This document shows positions 16,031 to 22,305 of a stretch of 26,010 nucleotides of DNA, piece by piece. Made by a program: the position numbers and the translations under genes. A model generated the notes under the pieces. It worked only from the letters and a program-made list of their open reading frames with translations. It had not been told where the DNA came from and searched no databases. The DNA is taken from positions 1 to 26,010 of the forward strand of contig DASWTP010000176.1 in assembly GCA_036402075.1 (NCBI GenBank). The letters are read 5' to 3'. Each line of letters opens with the position of its first letter. Position 1 is the stretch's first letter. The DNA comes from Chryseosolibacter sp036402075. GTDB taxonomy: Bacteria; Bacteroidota; Bacteroidia; Cytophagales; Cyclobacteriaceae.

Positions 16031-16164
16031 AGTGATGCGAGGATGATTTCCAAAGACTTTTGATTTTCTGGAGGATGGACGGTGATGATCTTCCAAATAA
16101 TCGTGTAATCTACATCGTCATAATCATGCGTCACAATATTTCGTGAACGAATAATTTTTTGCCC
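16027..16164 (-). pseudogene. hepT C-terminal remnant (HEPN RNase toxin)
   Basis: Translating this frame gives ~45 residues that include IIRSRNIVTHDYDDVDY, with the HEPN/HepT active-site motif R-x4-H-x-Y (RNIVTHDY), then TIIWKIITVHPPENQ and a helical tail to the stop. HepT toxins are ~110 aa; here the N-terminal ~60-70 residues are absent. An in-frame TAG at 16165-16167 precedes the fragment, and no start codon lies at its beginning. It directly follows the nucleotidyltransferase mntA, its normal partner, across a ~90-bp repeat element. I infer the toxin was lost by a deletion or insertion involving that element. It is too short for routine gene calling. Confidence 0.75.
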
Positions 16165-16248
16165 CTAAATCCCCTAAACAAGACTTCATGATGGTTGACA
16201 TTTGGCTCTATTTTAGAATCCACGGTTCCCCTTCAGGGGATTAAGGGG
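16162..16248. repeat. Short element with CCCCT(A/T)AATCCCCT terminal inverted repeats
   Basis: The left end CCCCTAAATCCCCT (16162-16175) and the right end, on the minus strand CCCCTTAATCCCCT (16235-16248), match at 13 of 14 positions as inverted repeats. The ~87-bp unit has no coding capacity. It separates mntA from the hepT remnant and supplies the last codon and stop of mntA (16241-16246) and the stop ahead of the remnant. It resembles a miniature non-autonomous element. Confidence 0.65.
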
Positions 16249-16537
16249 TGACATAGATAGCGTCATCCTCGATGTGGGGGAGGTAGTGGTCTTTTATGCC
16301 CCGTTTACTTACGAGGTCAATCTTTTGGTTAAAAAGTTTTTCCAACTCCTCACGGAGATCTAAAAATTCAAATCCGACAGGTTGATCGAACTCGACCAGA
16401 ACATCAATATCACTTTCGTCAGTTTGCTCATTCCGGGCGTAGGATCCGAACAACGCAATGGATTTCAAGGGGAACTTGGATCGTAGCCGATCTTTGTTCT
16501 CTTTCAAGCATTTAAGGATTTCGTCCCTCGTTTTCAC
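16241..16537 (-). CDS. MntA-like nucleotidyltransferase (MNT-domain antitoxin)
   Basis: A 98-aa minimal nucleotidyltransferase. It has the family motif GSYARNEQTDESDIDVLVEF: Gly31-Ser32 plus metal-binding Asp43 and Asp45. In characterised MntA-HepT modules this enzyme AMPylates the Tyr of the HepT R-x4-H-x-Y motif and thereby silences the toxin. The start is GTG at 16537 (MKTRDEILKCLKENK), in line with the family. The C-terminus ends AIYVTP, where the last Pro and stop derive from the adjacent repeat element; at most a few native residues are lost. Its toxin partner downstream survives only as a fragment, so this is probably an orphan antitoxin. Confidence 0.88.
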   Translation of the reverse strand: MKTRDEILKCLKENKDRLRSKFPLKSIALFGSYARNEQTDESDIDVLVEFDQPVGFEFLDLREELEKLFNQKIDLVSKRGIKDHYLPHIEDDAIYVTP

Positions 16538-16558
16538 AAAATAAATTTACGAAATTCG

Positions 16559-16589
16559 AAACGGGTTAAATACCCCGTTTTTAAACGGG
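16559..16589. promoter_or_regulatory. Alternating AAACGGG / CCCGTTT inverted repeats
   Basis: AAACGGG (16559-16565), CCCGTTT (16574-16580) and AAACGGG (16583-16589) lie within the 59-bp divergent gap between mntA and the small membrane protein gene. CCCGTTT-TT-AAACGGG is perfect. It could be an operator for the mntA promoter or another REP-like palindrome; the sequence alone does not decide. Confidence 0.5.
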
Positions 16590-16596
16590 ATCATCG

Positions 16597-16845
16597 ATGA
16601 TTCTTCTAAGATTCTTTCTCATCGCATTCAACGTTGCCGTGATCGGATTTCTGATCTATGAGATGGTTGATGCATTCCAGCGGCCGGTAGAAAAGACGAA
16701 AAAACGCGTGATACTCATTGGAGGGACGATGTTGTTACTCGCACCTCTTGGAATGTTCTTTCGTTTCTTCGCGCCAACGCCACAATACTTTTTAATCTAT
16801 CCCCTGGCCATCGGGATGTTTTTGTATCTGACGAAGAAAATGTAG
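16597..16845 (+). CDS. Small hypothetical inner-membrane protein
   Basis: An 82-aa protein I do not recognise. Two clear hydrophobic segments lie at ~4-24 (FFLIAFNVAVIGFLIYEMV) and ~39-58 (VILIGGTMLLLAPLGMFF), and a third at ~63-78 (YFLIYPLAIGMFLYL). They are separated by a basic loop (QRPVEKTKKR), consistent with a three-helix inner-membrane protein. It starts at the ATG at 16597 with no Shine-Dalgarno. It is divergent from mntA and convergent with queA, with heptad repeats filling the space after it. Composition matches the neighbouring genes, so it is probably a real gene, but there is no functional clue. Confidence 0.65.
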   Translation: MILLRFFLIAFNVAVIGFLIYEMVDAFQRPVEKTKKRVILIGGTMLLLAPLGMFFRFFAPTPQYFLIYPLAIGMFLYLTKKM

Positions 16846-16850
16846 GAAAT

Positions 16851-16885
16851 AGCTGAAAGCTACAAGCTGCAAGCTGCAAGTCGAT
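16851..16885 (+). repeat. Heptad array (AGCTGCA type)
   Basis: Contiguous 7-bp units AGCTGAA, AGCTACA, AGCTGCA, AGCTGCA, AGTCGAT begin 5 bp after the stop of the small membrane protein gene. A second, different heptad array follows at 16934. Confidence 0.7.
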
Positions 16886-16933
16886 GGCTGCTGTCTTTTA
16901 GTTTAATGTAAATAAAAAAGGCACCGGTATTCC

Positions 16934-17010
16934 CAATGCCTAATGCCTAATGACTAATGACAAGTGACTAATGACTAGTGACGAATGACCAGTGACTAGT
17001 GACTAATGAA
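16934..17010 (-). repeat. Heptad array, eleven units (TAATGAC / GTCATTA)
   Basis: Eleven consecutive 7-bp units: CAATGCC, TAATGCC, TAATGAC, TAATGAC, AAGTGAC, TAATGAC, TAGTGAC, GAATGAC, CAGTGAC, TAGTGAC, TAATGAA. Positions 4-5 (TG) are constant in every unit. It sits immediately downstream of queA, so it would be the 3' untranslated region of that mRNA, reading GTCATTA, GTCACTA and similar. Confidence 0.9.
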
Positions 17011-17014
17011 TGAC

Positions 17015-18061
17015 TTAAATGATCAACATTGCGTCACCATAAGTAAGGAATTTATACTTTTCCTTCTTGGCAACTTTGTAAGCTTCCATAATCAGGTCGT
17101 AACCTCCGAATGCTGCAGCCATCATCAAGAGTGTTGATTCCGGCATATGGAAGTTCGTTACCATGGCGTTGCAAATCTTAAATTCGTATGGTGGGAAGAT
17201 AAACTTATCGGTCCATCCTTCTCGAGGTTTCAGACGGTTTGTTGCCGACACCGAAGACTCAAGTGCGCGCATCGTTGTAGTACCGATCGCGACAACACGG
17301 TTCTTGTTGTCGAGTGCTTTGTTCACGGCTTCAACAGCTGCGTTACCCACGATGAAGTTTTCAGAGTCCATTTTGTGTTTGGTTAGATCCTCCACATCTA
17401 CGGGACGAAACGTTCCGAGGCCAATGTGAAGTGTAACATATGTCATTTCAACACCCTTGATCTGAAGGCGCTTCAACAACTGACGTGTGAAGTGCAAGCC
17501 TGCCGTAGGAGCAGAGACCGCGCCTTTGTTTTTTGCGTAGATCGTTTGAAAGCGATCTTTGTCTTCCGGCTCAACTTTACGCTTGATGTATTTTGGCAGG
17601 GGAGTCTCACCCAGCGTTTCGATCACTTTGTCGAAGGCAGCGGAATCGCCATCGAAGAGGAAACGGATCGTTCTTCCGCGTGACGTTGTATTATCGATAA
17701 CTTCAGCAACCAGGTCACCGTTTCCGAAATACAGTTTATTACCCACACGGATCTTTCTGGCAGGGTCAACCAGCACATCCCAAAGATGCATTTCAGCATT
17801 CAGCTCGCGAAGCAGGAACACCTCGATCTTAGCACCGGTTTTTTCCTTTCTGCCGTACAGGCGAGCAGGAAACACCATGGTGTCGTTACCTACCATTACA
17901 TCGCCTTCATCAAGATATCCGACAATGTCTTTGAATACCTTATGCTCGATTTTGCCGGTATCTTTGTGAATAACCATGAGGCGTGATTCGTCTCTGTTTT
18001 CGGCTGGTCTGTTGGCAATAAGGTTTTGGGGAAGCTCAAACTTGAATTCGGATAACTTCAT
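17015..18061 (-). CDS. queA: QueA, S-adenosylmethionine:tRNA ribosyltransferase-isomerase
   Basis: Transfers and isomerises the ribosyl moiety of SAM onto preQ1-tRNA to give epoxyqueuosine in the wobble base of GUN anticodons. 348 aa, normal for the family. Diagnostic segments: N-terminal FELPQNLIANRPAENRDESRLMV, DVMVGNDTMVFPARLYGRK, GAVSAPTAGLHFT, VTLHIGLGTFRPV, NRVVAIGTTTMRALES and C-terminal MVTNFHMPESTLLMMAAAF. The start is the ATG at 18061 (MKLSEFKF). It is a single gene, divergent from the ABC permease, and its 3' end opens directly into the eleven-unit heptad array. Confidence 0.97.
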   Translation of the reverse strand: MKLSEFKFELPQNLIANRPAENRDESRLMVIHKDTGKIEHKVFKDIVGYLDEGDVMVGNDTMVFPARLYGRKEKTGAKIEVFLLRELNAEMHLWDVLVDPARKIRVGNKLYFGNGDLVAEVIDNTTSRGRTIRFLFDGDSAAFDKVIETLGETPLPKYIKRKVEPEDKDRFQTIYAKNKGAVSAPTAGLHFTRQLLKRLQIKGVEMTYVTLHIGLGTFRPVDVEDLTKHKMDSENFIVGNAAVEAVNKALDNKNRVVAIGTTTMRALESSVSATNRLKPREGWTDKFIFPPYEFKICNAMVTNFHMPESTLLMMAAAFGGYDLIMEAYKVAKKEKYKFLTYGDAMLII

Positions 18062-18112
18062 ATGTAATAGCAGAGTTTGCCTAATGAAAGGCTAATTTTT
18101 TTAATAAGGTTG

Positions 18113-18120
18113 CAAAAATA
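18113..18120 (-). promoter_or_regulatory. Probable -7 box of queA
   Basis: On the minus strand TATTTTTG, a perfect TAnnTTTG match followed by C, 51 nt before the queA ATG. A TTTG at 18143-18146 could be the -33 element, though its 22-bp spacing is slightly long. Confidence 0.5.
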
Positions 18121-18260
18121 AGGTCATATTTAACTTTTCCGACAAACAACCCCCTATTTTTCATTTTTGTAACAAAAAAGGCCTTTTTTAGTCTAATACA
18201 GTAATTTCGATGAAAATCCATCGACAAACCCCTTATCCAATTAGCCGTTAACAGTATCGA

Positions 18261-19520
18261 ATGAAAACCCTGGGTCAGATCTATGAAAGTTTCCGCTTCG
18301 CCTGGCGGGCTTTAAAGTCGAACTTGCTGCGCACCATCCTCTCGTTATTAGGGGTGACAGTCGGCATTTTCGCAATCATTACCGTGTTGACGCTGGTGGA
18401 CTCGCTTGAGAAAAACATCAAAGACAGTCTAAATTTTCTTGGAACCGGGGTAATCTATGTAGAGAAATGGCCGTTTGTTGCCGATGGCGAACGTAAATGG
18501 TGGGAATATATCAGACGTCCAAATGCTTCTTTTGCTGAGTTTAAATTTCTGGACGATAATCTTCGTCATGAAAATGGCATGGCCATCTTTGCCGGCCGGG
18601 GCAACCAGGTAGTGAAATACAAGAGCAACAGTATTGGCCAGGTTAGACTGGTGGGGGGCTCACAAGGCTATGATAAAGTCTTTGAAGTGAACGTTGAGAA
18701 AGGTCGTTTCTTCACAGCCGAGGAACTGGAAGGAGGACGCAATGTCGTAGTGGTTGGAAATGAAGTAGCCAAAGTCCTTTTTCCCGATGGTGAAGATCCG
18801 ATCGGCAAAATGATCAAGATCAAGAGCCTTAAGTTTTCTATTGTTGGCGTGATCAAGCGCGAAGGCCAGAGCTTCCTCGGAAATACAAGCAACGACTACA
18901 CCACGATCGTACCTTACCAGGCGTTTCGCAAGCTCTACCAAACGGGAACAGGTGCCGTTTGGGAAACGACATCGCGTATCGGCATTAAAGGTTACGATAC
19001 CGACATCGGTCTTGTTGAACTCGAAAATGAATTGCGCGGGATGCTTCGTGTGAGAAGGGGATTAAAACCTACCGAAGAAGACAACTTCGCCATGAACAGA
19101 CCGGAAGCGATTGCCAATGCCATCGGCCAGCTCTTCGATGTTGTAGGACTTGCCGGATGGATCATCGGAGGATTCTCGATGCTGGTCGGAGGATTCGGAA
19201 TCGCCAACATCATGTTTGTGTCGGTGAAAGAAAGAACAAGCATTATCGGTTTGCAAAAATCGTTGGGCGCGAAAAACTATTTCATTCTTTTCCAATTTCT
19301 TTTTGAAGCCATTTTCCTGAGTTTGATTGGCGGGTTGACGGGATTGGTACTCGTGTGGTTCATTACGTTCATTCCGCTGGGCGACCTGGTGGTTACACTG
19401 TCGGTGAAGAACATTGTTCTTGGCCTTGGTGTGTCGTCCGTCATTGGGCTTGTATCCGGAATTGTTCCTGCCGCGATGGCTGCCAGGTTGGATCCGGTGA
19501 TTGCGATCAGGGCAAACTAA
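18261..19520 (+). CDS. MacB-like ABC transporter permease (FtsX domain)
   Basis: A 419-aa inner-membrane permease of the MacB/FtsX type. The N-terminal helix (~23-46, LLRTILSLLGVTVGIFAIITVL) is followed by a ~220-residue periplasmic MacB_PCD domain (GTGVIYVEKWPF through RIGIKGYDTD). The C-terminal FtsX region has three helices (~285-312, ~340-370, ~380-405) and the motif IGLQKSLGAKNYFILFQFLFEAIFLS, ending AARLDPVIAIRAN. In characterised MacB systems such permeases work with an ATPase and a MacA-type adaptor; neither is adjacent here, so the ATPase must be elsewhere or shared. These proteins are abundant in Bacteroidota and substrates are rarely known. Confidence 0.88.
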   Translation: MKTLGQIYESFRFAWRALKSNLLRTILSLLGVTVGIFAIITVLTLVDSLEKNIKDSLNFLGTGVIYVEKWPFVADGERKWWEYIRRPNASFAEFKFLDDNLRHENGMAIFAGRGNQVVKYKSNSIGQVRLVGGSQGYDKVFEVNVEKGRFFTAEELEGGRNVVVVGNEVAKVLFPDGEDPIGKMIKIKSLKFSIVGVIKREGQSFLGNTSNDYTTIVPYQAFRKLYQTGTGAVWETTSRIGIKGYDTDIGLVELENELRGMLRVRRGLKPTEEDNFAMNRPEAIANAIGQLFDVVGLAGWIIGGFSMLVGGFGIANIMFVSVKERTSIIGLQKSLGAKNYFILFQFLFEAIFLSLIGGLTGLVLVWFITFIPLGDLVVTLSVKNIVLGLGVSSVIGLVSGIVPAAMAARLDPVIAIRAN

Positions 19521-19535
19521 AGTTTTTTTAGACTT

Positions 19536-19678
19536 GTTATGCTGAGCCGGCACCGCGCGAAGGCTGCGCGAGCGATGCATCGCTTCGAACATATGACCAA
19601 TAGTCCGCCACTCATCATGGGGATGTTTCGGCAACAGGCTAGAATCTTATAGTGAGATTTGGAGCGCCTCAACATGAC
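19536..19678. repeat. Intergenic element with imperfect terminal inverted repeats
   Basis: The left end GTTATGCTGAG (19536-19546) and the right end CTCAACATGAC (19668-19678, complement GTCATGTTGAG) match at 9 of 11 positions. Inside is a perfect 14-bp palindrome AGCGATGCATCGCT at 19571-19584. There is no coding sequence. The ~143-bp unit lies between the convergent ABC permease and recA genes and looks like a dispersed non-coding repeat. Confidence 0.55.
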
Positions 19679-19727
19679 AGCCCGGGCGTTGGAAAGTGAC
19701 TGCTAAGGACGCTGGGGTAAAAACACG

Positions 19728-19755
19728 AAAAGTGAAAACATAAGTCTTCACTTTT
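19728..19755 (-). terminator. Probable recA terminator
   Basis: AAAAGTGAA (19728-19736) and TTCACTTTT (19747-19755) form a perfect 9-bp stem with a 10-nt loop. On the minus strand it lies ~22 nt after the recA stop and is followed by CGTGTTTTT. The stem is AT-rich, so it is a weak terminator at best. Confidence 0.5.
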
Positions 19756-19777
19756 CTATTTGATAAACCTGAATCTA

Positions 19778-20806
19778 TTATTCCTTCTCTTCGGCAAGAA
19801 CAGCTTTTGCTTCGCCTCCGATTTTCTCCTTGATCTTCTTTTCCAGTTCTTCCATCAGTTCCGGATTGTCTTCGATCAGCTGCTTTACGGCATCGCGACC
19901 CTGGCCAAGTTTGTTGCCATTGTACGAGAACCATGATCCTGATTTTTGAATCACTTCCACTTCCACACCCAGGTCAACAATCTCGCCTGATTTCGAGATA
20001 CCCCTTCCATACATAATATCAAATTCTACCACTTTGAAAGGAGGCGCTACTTTGTTTTTCACCACTTTCACCTTCACGCGGTTTCCGGTAATGTCATCGG
20101 CAGCTTCTTTGATCTGACCAATTCTGCGGATATCAAGACGAACAGAGGCGTAGAATTTCAAAGCGTTACCACCCGTTGTCGTTTCAGGGTTTCCGAACAT
20201 CACACCAATTTTTTCGCGAAGCTGGTTGATGAAGATACAGCAGCAGCCTGTTTTGCTGATCGTTCCTGTCAGTTTTCGCAATGCCTGGGACATCAAACGC
20301 GCCTGAAGACCCATTTTGCTTTCGCCCATTTCACCTTCCAATTCACCTTTCGGTACAAGGGCGGCAACGGAGTCTATCACAATGATGTCAATGGCCCCCG
20401 AACGTATCAGGTGGTCAGCAATTTCAAGTGCTTGTTCACCATTGTCTGGCTGAGAAATCAGGAGGTTTTCAGTATCAATACCAAGCTTTTCAGCGTAGTT
20501 TCTGTCAAATGCGTGTTCTGCATCAATGAATGCCGCGAGACCGCCACGCTTCTGCGCTTCCGCAATGCAATGCATAGTCAGCGTGGTCTTACCGGATGAT
20601 TCAGGGCCATAAATCTCTACAACACGGCCACGAGGAATTCCGCCAATACCGAGGGCGATGTCAAGGCCAAGAGAACCCGTTGGAATAAACGGTATGTCCT
20701 GTACTTTTTCATCACTCAACTTCATGACCGTTCCTTTTCCATAAGTTTTTTCAAGCTTATCGATCGTCAGCTGAAGTGCCTTTAATTTTTCTTTTGCGTC
20801 ATTCAT
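19778..20806 (-). CDS. recA: Recombinase RecA
   Basis: DNA strand-exchange protein, central to homologous recombination and to SOS coprotease activity. 342 aa. Walker A GPESSGKTT at 67-75, Walker B IDIIVIDSVAAL, L1/L2 DNA-binding loops around GEMGESKMGLQARLMSQALRKL (split here by family motifs) and GVMFGNPETTTGGNALKFYAS, and an acidic C-terminal tail (KAVLAEEKE) that moderates activity. Start at the ATG at 20806 (MNDAKEKLKALQ). It is monocistronic with a consensus -7 box at 20829-20836 and two dyad sites just upstream, so damage-responsive control is plausible. Confidence 0.97.
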   Translation of the reverse strand: MNDAKEKLKALQLTIDKLEKTYGKGTVMKLSDEKVQDIPFIPTGSLGLDIALGIGGIPRGRVVEIYGPESSGKTTLTMHCIAEAQKRGGLAAFIDAEHAFDRNYAEKLGIDTENLLISQPDNGEQALEIADHLIRSGAIDIIVIDSVAALVPKGELEGEMGESKMGLQARLMSQALRKLTGTISKTGCCCIFINQLREKIGVMFGNPETTTGGNALKFYASVRLDIRRIGQIKEAADDITGNRVKVKVVKNKVAPPFKVVEFDIMYGRGISKSGEIVDLGVEVEVIQKSGSWFSYNGNKLGQGRDAVKQLIEDNPELMEELEKKIKEKIGGEAKAVLAEEKE

Positions 20807-20828
20807 GAGGCTCGTTTATTAGGTTTTT

Positions 20829-20836
20829 CAAAGATA
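20829..20836 (-). promoter_or_regulatory. -7 box of recA
   Basis: On the minus strand TATCTTTG, a perfect TAnnTTTG match, 22 nt before the recA ATG. No canonical TTG is visible at -33, which would fit a promoter that depends on or is occluded by a regulator bound at the adjacent dyads. Confidence 0.65.
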
Positions 20837-20845
20837 GTAACAAAA

Positions 20846-20880
20846 CTAATATTATTAGTAATAAAAGCTAATATTTTTAG
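20846..20880. promoter_or_regulatory. Candidate twin operator upstream of recA (CTAA-N5-TTAG x2)
   Basis: CTAATATTATTAG (20846-20858, a perfect dyad around one base) and CTAATATTTTTAG (20868-20880, one substitution; extended dyad AGCTAA-N5-TTAGCT at 20866-20882) are 22 bp apart, about two helical turns. The proximal site begins 9 bp upstream of the -7 box, inside the region RNA polymerase must contact. That is a typical repressor position. Confidence 0.5.
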
Positions 20881-20923
20881 CTTTAGCATTTTGAACATGG
20901 CCAAGCACCGAGGCAATGTAGCG

Positions 20924-20974
20924 ATGAATTGACCATTTCGGATTCAAATTAACGAGGAAGAATTGTCAATTCAT
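20924..20974. other. Perfect inverted repeat in the recA / aminopeptidase spacer
   Basis: ATGAATTGAC (20924-20933) and GTCAATTCAT (20965-20974) are exact inverted repeats 31 bp apart. The right arm overlaps the dyad GAATTG-T-CAATTC (20960-20972). The remaining 299-bp divergent gap holds no gene I can support. Confidence 0.4.
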
Positions 20975-21105
20975 GTCACGATTTTTCGGGCGACAGGATT
21001 TGTGGTTTAACTCCCCGTCAATAACAATATTATGGTCAAACAGTTGGCGTCTTCAGTTAATATGACAATTGCCTTAATCAACTATCTTGCGACTTAGCCG
21101 CGCAG

Positions 21106-22173
21106 GTGGTAACCCAAAATAATGTAGCATTGAAAGCGAAGAAAATTATCAAGCGAGTGTTTCTGGTCCTTCTTGCCATTATTGTGGTATTGACGGTTGC
21201 CTACTGGGATTTGGTGCTTTACGGAGTTCGCCAGGGAAAAGGGCAACTTAACATCATATGGAATGCGAGGCCGGTAGAGGAGTTTATGGAAAATCCAGGC
21301 TTTCCCGACTCATTAAAACACAAGCTTGTCTTAATCAACGAAGTGAGACGTTACGCCATCGACTCGCTTGGACTCAAGGACACGAAAAACTACAAAACAC
21401 TATATGATCAAAAGGGTGAAGAGATCATGTGGGTGGTGACGGCAAGCGAGCCGTTCAGACTAAAGGCGAAGGAGTGGAGGTTCCCCGTGCTTGGATCAGT
21501 ACCTTACAAGGGATTCTTCGACAAAGAACTCGCCATCGAACTCCGGGCTGAACTTGTAAAAGAAGGGTGGGATGTCAGCATAAGGAACCCTGGAGGCTGG
21601 TCAACGCTGGGATGGTTTACCGACCCGATCTTGAGTAAGATGCTGGAGCGCTCGGAGGGAGATCTCGCCAACCTGATCATTCACGAGATGTCGCACGCCA
21701 CCATCTTCGTCAAAGACAGCATCGATTTCAATGAGAACCTCGCTACATTCATTGGCGATCGCGGAGCGGAAAAATTCCTAGCTTACAAGTATGGCGTGCA
21801 ATCAAAGGAATACAAACAATACTTCGCTGAGGACGAGGATTACCTGAAGTTTGCCGATCATATGCTGCGGGGAGCCGAGACCCTTGACAGTCTCTATAAA
21901 ACAATGACTGATCAGCAGCCCGTTCAGCAAAAGAAAGAATTGAAGGAGGGTATGATCCGCCAGATCGTGCAAAACCTCGATACGCTCACACTCACAGAAA
22001 ACACGAATCCGTCTGCGCGATATTCAAAAGTGCTTCCGAACAACGCCTTTTTTATGAACTTCAGACGCTACCAGTCAAAACAGGACGCCTTCTGGGATGA
22101 ATACAAAAATCGTTTCCATGAGGACTTGAAAGCCTATATCGAGTTCCTGAGTGAAAAGCATCCTTTTTTGTGA
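21106..22173 (+). CDS. Membrane-anchored putative zinc aminopeptidase
   Basis: A 355-aa protein of the family annotated as putative aminopeptidase (Pfam Aminopep). One N-terminal helix (~17-37, RVFLVLLAIIVVLTVAYW) anchors it and the rest faces the periplasm. The zinc site is HEMSH (His193-His197, HExxH type), with a likely third ligand Glu210 in NENLATFIGDRGAE. PVLGSVPYKGFFD and TLGWFTDPIL are further family-typical stretches. The start is uncertain: GTG at 21106 gives the full anchor, while downstream TTG codons would also keep it. It is a single gene between recA and the two-component pair. Natural substrates are unknown. Confidence 0.8.
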   Translation: MVTQNNVALKAKKIIKRVFLVLLAIIVVLTVAYWDLVLYGVRQGKGQLNIIWNARPVEEFMENPGFPDSLKHKLVLINEVRRYAIDSLGLKDTKNYKTLYDQKGEEIMWVVTASEPFRLKAKEWRFPVLGSVPYKGFFDKELAIELRAELVKEGWDVSIRNPGGWSTLGWFTDPILSKMLERSEGDLANLIIHEMSHATIFVKDSIDFNENLATFIGDRGAEKFLAYKYGVQSKEYKQYFAEDEDYLKFADHMLRGAETLDSLYKTMTDQQPVQQKKELKEGMIRQIVQNLDTLTLTENTNPSARYSKVLPNNAFFMNFRRYQSKQDAFWDEYKNRFHEDLKAYIEFLSEKHPFL

Positions 22174-22281
22174 AATCGTTTTCGTGAACAGTTTTCCCAT
22201 GCCGGCTGTTACCTGAATAAATCCTTTATTAAGGAATTGTTAAGAAGCCGGATATCGTTTTTATACCACCACCCGGTAGCC

Positions 22282-22289
22282 TAATTTTG
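22282..22289 (+). promoter_or_regulatory. Probable -7 box of the response regulator gene
   Basis: TAATTTTG, a perfect TAnnTTTG match, 16 nt before the ATG at 22306. No strong -33 TTG is visible at the right distance; upstream lies the partial dyad CCTTTATTAAGG. Confidence 0.5.
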
Positions 22290-22305
22290 ACATAAATGTG
22301 AAACT

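Noticed and set aside
16031..16096. N-terminal 22-residue extension of IspD from the TTG at 16096
   Set aside because: It would encode residues in a different frame over the hepT remnant, and IspD proteins begin at the nucleotide-binding loop; TTG at 16030 fits better.
16934..17010. Coding tandem repeat or CRISPR-like array
   Set aside because: 7-bp contiguous units with frequent stops in all frames; no spacers.
19062..19634. 190-codon minus-strand frame over the ABC permease 3' end
   Set aside because: Antisense to FtsX helices and runs into a non-coding repeat; rich in His/Arg/Gln from reverse reading, no family.
22174..22305. PhoB-type box upstream of the response regulator
   Set aside because: CCTTTATTAAGG and TTGTTAAG are suggestive, but no direct repeat with the required 11-bp spacing is present.
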